Assembly (NCBI GenBank): GCA_004295085.1
Contig: SHNF01000002.1
Location: 124,001 to 188,000, forward strand
DNA: 64,000 nt
Origin: Planctomycetota bacterium
GTDB taxonomy: Bacteria; Planctomycetota; UBA1135
Reading direction: 5' to 3'
The translations under genes were made by a program, and so were the position numbers. Of this stretch, positions 8,105 to 14,714 are shown in pieces. The notes beneath the pieces were generated by a model. It was given only the letters and a program-made list of their open reading frames with translations. It was not told the DNA's origin and did not search any database. Within the stretch, counting starts at the first letter, position 1. Each line of letters starts with the position of its first letter.

Positions 8105-8885
8105 CCTTGGCCCGCTGCCACAGCTCCAGCAGCTCGGGCAGCCGCGCCTCGCGCAACGGTTTGCCGAGGTTGCGCTCCACGTAGCGGAAGCGCGCGCCGA
8201 AGCGCTCGACGGTGCCGCGCAGCGCCAGCTCCGGCTCCAGGTCCAGCTTGCGGGCCATGTTCACGATGGCGAACAGCAGGTCGCCCAGCTCGCGCGCGGC
8301 CGCCGCGCGATCGCCGCCCGCCGCGGCGCGGCGGAACTCGCCCCATTCCTCCTCCACCTTGTGCTGCGGGCCGTGCAGGTCGGGCCAGTCGAAGCCCGCG
8401 GCGGCGGCCTTCTCGCTGACGCGGTGCGCGCGCAGCAGCGCCGGCAAGGAACGCGGAACTCCGCTGAGGGCCGAGGTGTCGGCCTCGCCGCGCTCCTCCT
8501 TCTCCTGCTTCTTGATGGCCTCCCAGTTCTGGAGCACTGCACCGACGCCGTCCACGGCCACGTCCCCGTACACGTGGGGATGGCGGCGGATCAGCTTGTT
8601 GGTGATGCCTTCGGCCACGTCGCGGGTGTCGAAGCCGCGGCCGTCGCCGGCCACGCGCGCCGTCATCAGCACGCCCATCAGCAGGTCGCCCAGCTCGCCG
8701 CAGGCGCCGGGCATGTCGCCGCGGGCCACGGCGTCGGCCAGCTCGTGCGCCTCTTCCACCAGGTGGGGCGCCAGGGTTTCGACGGTCTGCCTGGCGTCCC
8801 AGGGGCAGCCGCCAGGCGAGCGCAAGGTGTCCACCACCTGCAGCAGCTTCTGCAGCGCGGCGATCTGGTCCGGCGGAACAGGCAT
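8094..8885 (-). CDS. mazG: Nucleoside triphosphate pyrophosphohydrolase MazG
   Basis: MazG hydrolyses (d)NTPs to NMP and pyrophosphate and is thought to clean abnormal nucleotides. It has two MazG repeats. The first is at residues 15-115, with CPWD, EEAHE (44-48) and ELGDLL (64-69) metal-binding helices. The second, at about 165-255, has KVEEEWGEF and ELGDLLFA. At 263 aa it matches the length of the E. coli protein when started at the ATG at 8885; a GTG at 8900 is also in frame. It overlaps qng1 downstream and is preceded by the separate peroxiredoxin gene. Confidence 0.95.
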   Translation of the reverse strand: MPVPPDQIAALQKLLQVVDTLRSPGGCPWDARQTVETLAPHLVEEAHELADAVARGDMPGACGELGDLLMGVLMTARVAGDGRGFDTRDVAEGITNKLIRRHPHVYGDVAVDGVGAVLQNWEAIKKQEKEERGEADTSALSGVPRSLPALLRAHRVSEKAAAAGFDWPDLHGPQHKVEEEWGEFRRAAAGGDRAAAARELGDLLFAIVNMARKLDLEPELALRGTVERFGARFRYVERNLGKPLREARLPELLELWQRAKDAE

Positions 8886-8941
8886 GGGTCTGGCTTCCAC
8901 ATCTCCGGCCGCCGCTAAGGCCGCTGGGGGCCGGACCCGTC

Positions 8942-9619
8942 CTACTTCGCAGCGGGCTGGAGCTTCGGAAGATCCTTCTTGTTCAGGTAGAAGTCCAGGC
9001 GCTCGTAATCCGTGTGCGACAAGCGCTCGGCCACCTCGGCCTCGGTCTTGGGCGGCGGCACGACCACCTTGTCACCCGGCTTCCAGTTCACCGGCGTGGC
9101 GCAGGCGTTGGCGTCGGCAGTCTGCAGCGCCTCGATCAGGCGCAGGATCTCGTCGGAGTTGCGCCCGACGTTCATCGGATAATAGATCAGGGCCCGGATG
9201 GTGCGCTTGGGATCGATGACGAACACGGAGCGCACCGTGGCCGTGCTGCTCGCCCCCGGGTGGATCATCCCGTACAGGCCCGACACCTTCATGTCGATGT
9301 CGGCCACCAGCGGGTAGGTGATCTGCGCGCCCAGGATCTGCTTCAGGTTCTGGATCCACGCCAGGTGGCTGTGGACGGAGTCCACCGACACGCCCAGAAG
9401 CTTGACGTTGTGCTTGGCGAAATCGTTGCCGCGCTTGGCGAACTCGGTCAGCTCGGTGGAACAGACCGGAGTGAAATCGGCGGGATGGCTGAACATCAGC
9501 ACCCACTTGCCGTCCTGCCACTTGCTGAAGGTGAGCTCGCCGTGCGTCGAGTTGGCTGTGAAATCCGGCGCCGTCTCGCCGATGCGGGGAATGCCCCCGG
9601 TGCTGCCGCTGGTCTCCAT
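8942..9619 (-). CDS. 1-Cys peroxiredoxin (Prx6 type)
   Basis: Reduces hydrogen peroxide and organic peroxides with one peroxidatic cysteine. The 225-aa product carries HPADFTPVCSTE with Cys53, the Prx6-type RSVFVIDPKRTIR segment, NVGRN and the long C-terminal domain with WKPGDKVVVPPP. No resolving cysteine in the usual 2-Cys position is seen. The ATG at 9619 is preferred over one at 9637 because AAGGAG lies 5 nt upstream of it (9625-9630). It lies immediately downstream of the persulfide dioxygenase gene in the same direction, which suggests a shared sulfur/oxidative-stress context. Confidence 0.92.
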   Translation of the reverse strand: METSGSTGGIPRIGETAPDFTANSTHGELTFSKWQDGKWVLMFSHPADFTPVCSTELTEFAKRGNDFAKHNVKLLGVSVDSVHSHLAWIQNLKQILGAQITYPLVADIDMKVSGLYGMIHPGASSTATVRSVFVIDPKRTIRALIYYPMNVGRNSDEILRLIEALQTADANACATPVNWKPGDKVVVPPPKTEAEVAERLSHTDYERLDFYLNKKDLPKLQPAAK

Positions 9620-9662
9620 GGATGCTCCTTGGGTCATGAATCTGGGTCGTGAATGTGTGGTC

Positions 9663-11081
9663 CTATTGTCCGCGTTCCGCGCCGCTTGGGAAGACGGGGG
9701 CCGGCTGCGTGCGCAGCCAGGCCTCCATGCCGCCGTCCAGGTCCGCCAGGTCCGCCAGCCCGGCCGGCTCCAGCAGGCTGGCCGCGATCATGGACCGATA
9801 GCCGCTGGCGCAGTGCAGGACCACGCGCCGATCCCTGGGCACCTCGGCCGCGCGGCTGCGCAGCTGGTCCAGAGGGAGGTGCAGGCTGCCCGGGATGCGG
9901 CTGGACGCGCGCTCTCCCGGCCCGCGCACGTCCACGACCACCGGCGGCCTGGGGCCGGCCAGCTCGGCGGCCAGCTGGCGGGCCTGCACGCGCGCCGTGC
10001 GGCGCAGCAGCTCCGGCCGCGGCGCGAGCGCCCCGGGCCCGCCCTGCAGGAAACCGGCCACCTGGTCGAAACCGATGCGCCCCAGGCGCATCGCCGCCTC
10101 GACCTCGCGGCCCGGCTCGGCGATCAGGACGATCGGTCGCTCGCGCTCCAGGACCGTTCCGGCCCAGCTTGCGTAGCGGCCGCCCAGGCCGATGCTGACG
10201 CTGCCCGGCAGGTGCCCGGCGGCGTACGCCGCCGGCTCGCGCACGTCCAGGAGCTGCGCGCCGCGCGCCTGGCGCGCCAGCACCTCGTCCAGCGTCAGCG
10301 GCCGCAGCTCCTGGTGGAGGCTGCGCTCCAGCGTCGGGCGCTCGCGCCGGTTCAGCTCGGCGGCGAACGCGAAGTACGGCGGCGCGCTCGGCAGGTCGCT
10401 GGACGCCCGCCGCACGAACTCCTCCCGGCTCATGGGCTGCAGCATGCCGTTGCCGCGGCGCTGCTGGCCCAGCGTGGAAAAGGTCTCCGGACCCAGGTTC
10501 TTGCCGCAGGCCGAGCCGGCGCCGTGCGCCGGATAGACCAGGGTGCTGTCCGGCAGCCGCAGCAGCTTCTGGTGCAGCGAGTCGTACAACTGGCCGGCCA
10601 GCTCGCTGGCGCTGGCTCCGGACGCGACCATCAGGTCCGGCCGGCCGACGTCGCCCACGAACAGCGTGTCGCCGGTCAGGACCGCCTGCGGCACCTCGGG
10701 GCTGCGCTCCAGGTCGTACACCAGCAGACAGATGCTCTCCGGAGTGTGCCCCGGCGTCTCCAGCACGTCGATGCGGAGCTTGCCGAACTGCAGGTGCGCG
10801 CCCTCTGCCAGCGGCGAGAACTCGTACTCGGCTTGCGCCGCGGCGCCCAGGTGGATAATGGCCCCGGTGCGCGCGCGCAGCTCCAGGTGCCCGGCCACGA
10901 AGTCGGCGTGGAAGTGCGTCAGGATCACGTGGCGGATGTGCAGGCCCAGGGCCCGCGCCTTGTCCACGTACACGTCCACGTCGCGCTGGGGGTCGACCAC
11001 CACGCCGGTGCCGGTCTCTTCGTCGCCGAGCAGGTACGAGGCGTGCGACAAGCATCCGAGATAGATCTGCTGGAGGATCAT
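9663..11081 (-). CDS. Persulfide dioxygenase-rhodanese fusion (CstB/ETHE1-like)
   Basis: The 472-aa protein joins an ETHE1-like metallo-beta-lactamase domain (1-230) to two rhodanese domains (about 270-350 and 375-465). Metal ligands are visible in THFHAD (55-60) with His65, TPGHTPE and the AHGAG segment. The first rhodanese has no cysteine at the active-site position (LIAEPGREV) and looks like a pseudo-domain. The second has CASGYRS with Cys424. The order MBL-pseudo-rhodanese-rhodanese matches CstB, which oxidises low-molecular-weight persulfides and releases thiosulfate. Its ATG overlaps the queC stop by 4 nt. It is likely cytoplasmic and co-transcribed with queC and the peroxiredoxin. Confidence 0.9.
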   Translation of the reverse strand: MILQQIYLGCLSHASYLLGDEETGTGVVVDPQRDVDVYVDKARALGLHIRHVILTHFHADFVAGHLELRARTGAIIHLGAAAQAEYEFSPLAEGAHLQFGKLRIDVLETPGHTPESICLLVYDLERSPEVPQAVLTGDTLFVGDVGRPDLMVASGASASELAGQLYDSLHQKLLRLPDSTLVYPAHGAGSACGKNLGPETFSTLGQQRRGNGMLQPMSREEFVRRASSDLPSAPPYFAFAAELNRRERPTLERSLHQELRPLTLDEVLARQARGAQLLDVREPAAYAAGHLPGSVSIGLGGRYASWAGTVLERERPIVLIAEPGREVEAAMRLGRIGFDQVAGFLQGGPGALAPRPELLRRTARVQARQLAAELAGPRPPVVVDVRGPGERASSRIPGSLHLPLDQLRSRAAEVPRDRRVVLHCASGYRSMIAASLLEPAGLADLADLDGGMEAWLRTQPAPVFPSGAERGQ

Positions 11082-11752
11082 GGCAGCTTCCTTCCGTCGA
11101 GCTCGGCTTCAGCACGGGCGCGCAGGCGACAGGCGTCGCAGCGGCCGCAGGGGTTGCCGGCGGAACCGGGATCGTAGCACGACAGGGTCAGGTCCACCGG
11201 AACGCCCAGCTCCCGGGCCAGGCGCAGGATCTCCACCTTGCGCAAGTCCACCAGTGGCGCGTGCACCCGGAAGCGCCGTCCCTCCGCTCCGGCGCGGGTG
11301 CCGAGGTTCGCGGCTTCTTCGAAGGCGCGCAGGAACTCCGGCCGGCAATCGGGGTATCCGGAATAGTCCAGGGCGTTCACGCCGATCCCGATGTCTTGCG
11401 CGCCGCGGGCCTCGGCCAGGCCGGCGGCCAGGCTCAGGAACAGGAGGTTGCGCGCGGGCACGTAGGTCACGGGGATGTCGGCGGCCACCGGCGCCAGGGG
11501 ACCGGCGGCCTTGGGCACCGGCAGCTCGGCGGTGAGAGCCGAGCCTCCTACCTTGCGCAGGTCCACCGGCAGGATTACGTGCTCGGCGACCCGCAGGGCG
11601 ACGGCTACCCGCCGGGACGCCTCCAGCTCGGCCCGGTGCCGCTGGCCGTAGTCCACGGTCAAGGCGACCACCTGGAAGCCCTCCCGGGCCATCCACGCCG
11701 CCACGGCGGCCGAGTCCAGCCCTCCTGACAGCAGCACTACGGCCTGTACCAT
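11078..11752 (-). CDS. queC: 7-cyano-7-deazaguanine (preQ0) synthase QueC
   Basis: QueC uses ATP and ammonia to convert 7-carboxy-7-deazaguanine to preQ0, the queuosine precursor. The PP-loop SGGLDS is at 9-14. ALTVDYGQRH and YVPARN are present, and the C-terminal zinc site has Cys192, Cys202, Cys205 and Cys208 in SCYDP...CGRCDACRLR. The 224-aa length is normal. It is the first gene of the leftward queC-cstB-prx run and is divergent from mrp, 30 nt away. No queD, queE or queF is visible in the window. Confidence 0.96.
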   Translation of the reverse strand: MVQAVVLLSGGLDSAAVAAWMAREGFQVVALTVDYGQRHRAELEASRRVAVALRVAEHVILPVDLRKVGGSALTAELPVPKAAGPLAPVAADIPVTYVPARNLLFLSLAAGLAEARGAQDIGIGVNALDYSGYPDCRPEFLRAFEEAANLGTRAGAEGRRFRVHAPLVDLRKVEILRLARELGVPVDLTLSCYDPGSAGNPCGRCDACRLRARAEAELDGRKLP

Positions 11753-11782
11753 TCCGCCACTTCGCGCCTTAGGGGAAGGTCG

Positions 11783-12859
11783 ATGGAATCCCCTTCGTTA
11801 CAGCCTAAGGCCAGCCCGATCATGTCCGAAGTCACCGAAGCCGCCGTCCTGAACGCCTTGCGCGTGGTCAAGGACCCCGATCTGCACCGCGACATCGTCA
11901 GCCTCGGCTTCGTCAAGGACATCAAGATCTGCAACGGGGCGGTCAAGTTCACCGTGGAGCTCACGACTCCCGCCTGTCCGGTCAAGGAGCAGCTCAAGAC
12001 GCAGGCCCATGACGCGGTGCGCGCCCTCCCGGGCGTCGACCAGGTCAACGTGAACATGACCGCGCAGGTGCGCTCGACGCTGGGCCCGGCCAACCTGTTG
12101 GGCGACGGAGTCAAGAACGTGATCGCCGTCACCAGCGGCAAGGGCGGCGTCGGCAAGAGCACCGTGGCCGCCAACCTGGCCGTGGCCCTGGCCCAGACCG
12201 GGGCCCGGGTCGGTCTCCTGGACGCCGACGTGTACGGCCCCAACGTCCCCATCATGATGGGGATCCAGGGCAAGCCCCTGCCCAGCGCCACCGGCAAGAT
12301 CGCTCCCAAGGAAGCCCACGGCGTCAAGACCATGTCGGTCGGCTATCTGCTGGAGGACGCGCAGCCGGTCATGTGGCGCGGCCCGATGCTGCACAAGGCC
12401 CTGGAGCAGTTCCTCAAGGACGTGGCCTGGGGCGAGCTGGATTACCTGCTCGTGGACATGCCTCCGGGCACCGGCGACGCCCAGATCTCGCTGGCACAGC
12501 TGGTGCCGCTGACCGGGGCGCTGGTCGTGACCATGCCCCAGGAAGTGTCGCTCACGGACGTGCGCCGCGCCATCTCGATGTGCAAGCAGGTCAAGTGCGA
12601 GATCCTGGGCGTGGTCGAGAACATGAGCGGAGAGATCTTTGGCCGGGGCGGGGGTCGCCGGACCGCGGAGAAGTTCCAGGTCCCCCTGCTGGGCGAGATC
12701 CCGCTCGAGCCGGCCGTGCGCGTCGGCGGGGACTCCGGCGTGCCTGTGGTCGTCGGCCGGCCCGACTCGGAAGTGGCCGCGGCTTTCCGGGAGATCGCCG
12801 GAAAACTGGCCGCTGCTGTTGCAACGAAGCAGGCCATGGCGTTACCGGTACTGCAATGA
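11783..12859 (+). CDS. mrp: Mrp/NBP35-type Fe-S cluster carrier ATPase lacking the CxxC segment
   Basis: Mrp/ApbC proteins bind and transfer Fe-S clusters to apo-enzymes using a ParA-like ATPase. Residues 14-100 are a MIP18/DUF59 domain with TTPACP. Walker A GKGGVGKST is at 119-127, followed by LLDADVYGPN and VDMPPGTGD. The usual stretch with a CxxC between VENMS and IFGxGGG is absent: here VENMSGEIFGRGGG runs straight through (nt about 12617-12652). Without it, the classical dimer-bridging cluster site is missing. The start may be 11783 (purine-rich GGGGAAGG upstream) or 11822. It overlaps the next gene by ATGA. This enzyme type is normally essential to Fe-S supply, e.g. for complex I and ferredoxin enzymes such as those here. 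Confidence 0.92.
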   Translation: MESPSLQPKASPIMSEVTEAAVLNALRVVKDPDLHRDIVSLGFVKDIKICNGAVKFTVELTTPACPVKEQLKTQAHDAVRALPGVDQVNVNMTAQVRSTLGPANLLGDGVKNVIAVTSGKGGVGKSTVAANLAVALAQTGARVGLLDADVYGPNVPIMMGIQGKPLPSATGKIAPKEAHGVKTMSVGYLLEDAQPVMWRGPMLHKALEQFLKDVAWGELDYLLVDMPPGTGDAQISLAQLVPLTGALVVTMPQEVSLTDVRRAISMCKQVKCEILGVVENMSGEIFGRGGGRRTAEKFQVPLLGEIPLEPAVRVGGDSGVPVVVGRPDSEVAAAFREIAGKLAAAVATKQAMALPVLQ

Positions 12860-13167
12860 CGCCCGCCGCCCCCGACCTGCTCTCCACCGAGCAGGCCCAG
12901 GCGCGCCTGCCATTGCTGCGCGCCATCGCCTCCGAGATCCAGGAACGCGTCGAGGAGCTGACCACCCTGGCCGGCAGGGACGACGCCTCTTCCCGGGCCA
13001 GGGTGGCGCACCTGCGCCAGCGCGTGCGCGCCTGCCTGCAGGAGCTCGAGGTCCTTGGCGCCGAAGTCGAGAGCTTCCGCCCCATCACCCTGACCATCAC
13101 CACCCTGGACGAGTCGGGCGACGAGCTGCCCATCTACTGGAAGTTCGGCGAGACCGCGCTTCGCTAG
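12856..13167 (+). CDS. Small DUF2203-like protein, 103 aa
   Basis: Translationally coupled to mrp (ATGA overlap). The N-terminal half is a long helix pair (LLSTEQAQARLPLLRAIASEI). The C-terminal ELPIYWKFGE element resembles the YLCWRLGE ending of DUF2203 proteins, but the family match is partial. No cysteine-rich or catalytic motif is present. The tight coupling suggests a role linked to Mrp expression, although DUF2203 has no established function. Confidence 0.65.
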   Translation: MTPAAPDLLSTEQAQARLPLLRAIASEIQERVEELTTLAGRDDASSRARVAHLRQRVRACLQELEVLGAEVESFRPITLTITTLDESGDELPIYWKFGETALR

Positions 13168-13190
13168 GGGTCGTAGCCACCCTTTCCCGG
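13168..13190 (-). repeat. REP-like element, copy 1 (downstream of RAYT gene)
   Basis: On the minus strand it reads GGGAAAGGGTGGCTACGACC plus C. The core GGGTGGCTACGACCC has GGGT/ACCC arms and, read on the other strand, a GTAG tetranucleotide in the loop. It begins directly after the stop of the DUF2203-like gene and lies 38 nt beyond the 3' end of the transposase gene. The same core recurs at 14401, 14541, 14593 and 63102. Confidence 0.8.
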
Positions 13191-13227
13191 ATCCCGCCGC
13201 CTTCTCCGGCCGGAATCGGACATGGCG

Positions 13228-14337
13228 TCATGGATCGGCGGCCTGCGTCTTCGTGTCCACCTCAGAGTGATGAGGGTCGCAGGCACCCTGGAGGGGCGTC
13301 GGCACCCGTTCGGGCAGCACGCCCGCGGCAACCGCGAACACCGGCTGAAACACCCGCCCGAACTTGCGCTTGCGCCACAGCAACCGGGATGCGGCGCCGG
13401 GACTCATGCCGACTGCCTCGGCCGCCCGACTGAGGGAGACGCTGCATCGTCCGCGTGCGTACTCGAGCGCCGCCCTGCGCGCGCGCGTCAGTTGCGCCGG
13501 AGGTTTGCGCCGGCCGAGGTTCCAGCTCGCCAGGCCGTGATCCGCCCGGATCCGCTCCAGATCCGCACGCAGATCCTCCGGCAGACCTTCATTCCGGTGG
13601 AGCAGATACCAGCTTGCGCCGACGCGGATCGGCGCCGCCGCGGGATCCAGCCGTTGGTGGATCCGCGCCACGAACTCTTCATTGCCGAGGATGGGACTGC
13701 TCAGGTGGCACCGTCGGGCTGGCGCGGCCCCACCGGTGCACTCCGCGAGATCCTCACGCCGAAGCTCCCGGCCGGACAGGTCCTCGTCGCGCTGCATGCA
13801 GTTGGGCCGCTCCTCATCCAGGAGCCGCGGCAGCTCCAAGGGGCTACAGTCCAGAAGCTGTGCCACTCTGGACACGCGCACCAAGTCGTCTGCGCCCGCA
13901 AGGAAGGCGTGCGCGGACGTCCAGGTCGAAATCCACGGCCCCCGCGTCACGCCGGCCCGCACCGGGTTGGAGTGCACGTACGCCAGCAGGCGTGCCAGAT
14001 ACTGCTCGGTTTGCACGAGGAGCGCCTTGTAGCGACCACTGACCACGACGCCGGGTTCCTCGAGCGCGCGATTCACCTGCGGGGTCAATGCGCCCAGCAG
14101 CCGCCGCATCCAGATGCCGAGCGGCTCCTGGCCCTGCTGCAGGACCAGGTGCAGGTGGTTCGACATGGCGGCGTAGCCGAGCAGGCTGGCATCGGAGCGG
14201 GCGCAAGCCACGCGCAGCGCACCCAGCACGCGCGTGCGCTCGGGATCCGCCTCTTCGATCAGCCACCGGCCACGCGCGCAGCGCGTGATGACGTGGAAGA
14301 CCCCTCCCGGAAGGTAGATCCTGGACTGCCGAACCAT
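13228..14337 (-). CDS. REP-associated tyrosine transposase (RAYT, Y1_Tnp/HUH family)
   Basis: The N-terminal 130 residues are a single-strand HUH nuclease of the IS200-like Y1 group. GGVFHVITRC is at 11-20, SNHLHLVLQ carries the HLH metal pair at 61-63, and the tyrosine motif LLAYVHSNPVRAG (Tyr120) follows. The C-terminal 240 residues include a helix-turn-helix-like segment (SLSRAAEAVGMSPGAASRLL) and a basic tail. RAYTs are single-copy domesticated relatives that act on REP repeats. Here copies of one short repeat flank the gene on both sides, and no IS ends or target duplications are visible. At 369 aa it is longer than E. coli TnpA-REP (165 aa). Confidence 0.9.
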   Translation of the reverse strand: MVRQSRIYLPGGVFHVITRCARGRWLIEEADPERTRVLGALRVACARSDASLLGYAAMSNHLHLVLQQGQEPLGIWMRRLLGALTPQVNRALEEPGVVVSGRYKALLVQTEQYLARLLAYVHSNPVRAGVTRGPWISTWTSAHAFLAGADDLVRVSRVAQLLDCSPLELPRLLDEERPNCMQRDEDLSGRELRREDLAECTGGAAPARRCHLSSPILGNEEFVARIHQRLDPAAAPIRVGASWYLLHRNEGLPEDLRADLERIRADHGLASWNLGRRKPPAQLTRARRAALEYARGRCSVSLSRAAEAVGMSPGAASRLLWRKRKFGRVFQPVFAVAAGVLPERVPTPLQGACDPHHSEVDTKTQAADP

Positions 14338-14400
14338 CCACGAGATGACGGGTTGCCTCCATTTGGTTACGCATATGCGCGCAGCCTGCCCCGCGCCGCA

Positions 14401-14421
14401 GGGAATAGGTGGCTACGACCC
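14401..14421 (+). repeat. REP-like element, copy 2
   Basis: This copy matches the consensus GGGAAAGGGTGGCTACGACC at 18 of 20 positions and continues with CCC. It lies 63 nt upstream of the transposase start. Orientation is plus, opposite to copy 1, so copies 1 and 2 form an inverted pair around the gene. Confidence 0.75.
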
Positions 14422-14540
14422 CCATCAATCCTCATCCATCGGAAGAGAGTCCGGTCCCTGCGCAAGGGGACTTACACGACATTGCAATTGGTAGCCACAT
14501 CCCTCACCTTCTTCCCGTCGAGGACGTGAGCCCCTCCAGA

Positions 14541-14557
14541 AGGGTGGCTACGACCCT
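14541..14557 (+). repeat. REP-like element, copy 3
   Basis: AGGGTGGCTACGACCCT, with AGGGT/ACCCT 5-bp arms around GGCTACG; it is the most symmetric copy. It is preceded by AGA instead of the GAA of the other copies. Confidence 0.78.
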
Positions 14558-14592
14558 CACCATTTCTCACCATTTCGAGTGGCCGGGAGCTC

Positions 14593-14613
14593 GGGAAAGG
14601 GTGGCTACGACCT
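14593..14613 (+). repeat. REP-like element, copy 4
   Basis: GGGAAAGGGTGGCTACGACC followed by T: an exact 20-nt match to copy 1 in the opposite orientation. It lies about 30 nt before the TATATT hexamer of the downstream gene. Confidence 0.8.
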
Positions 14614-14641
14614 CAGCTTTTCGGGACGTCCGAAGTCCGTG

Positions 14642-14647
14642 TATATT
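14642..14647 (+). promoter_or_regulatory. TATATT -10-like hexamer
   Basis: TATATT stands out in a GC-rich background, followed by GGAGTCG. A start about 7 nt downstream would place +1 near 14654, directly before the hairpin at 14657. No clear -35 is present. Confidence 0.4.
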
Positions 14648-14656
14648 GGAGTCGTC

Positions 14657-14703
14657 CCCCCGCTCCCCTGACCCCGGTCTGGGCAGCGGGGGCTTTTCGT
14701 TTT
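14657..14703 (+). terminator. Intrinsic-terminator-like hairpin in the leader of the 14715 gene
   Basis: CCCCCGCT (14657-14664) pairs perfectly with AGCGGGGG (14685-14692) around a 20-nt loop and is followed by CTTTTCGTTTT. It sits between the TATATT hexamer and the ATG at 14715, so it would either attenuate that gene or end a very short RNA. It could also be a stop for transcripts entering from the left. Confidence 0.6.
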
Positions 14704-14714
14704 AACCCAGTCGC

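Larger units (their letters stand above)
14338..14714. other. 377-bp intergenic region with repeat cluster, promoter and hairpin
   Basis: No gene is seen. The region holds three full REP-like copies (14401-14421, 14541-14557, 14593-14613) and a partial inverted core GTAGCCAC at 14491-14498. Copy-to-copy spacing is irregular. It also holds a TATATT -10-like hexamer (14642-14647) and an intrinsic-terminator-like hairpin (14657-14703). Base composition is visibly less GC-rich than the neighbouring genes. Confidence 0.8.

Noticed and set aside
13228..14337. Whole insertion sequence at the transposase
   Set aside because: No terminal inverted or direct repeats or target duplication could be found, and the RAYT pattern with scattered repeats fits better.
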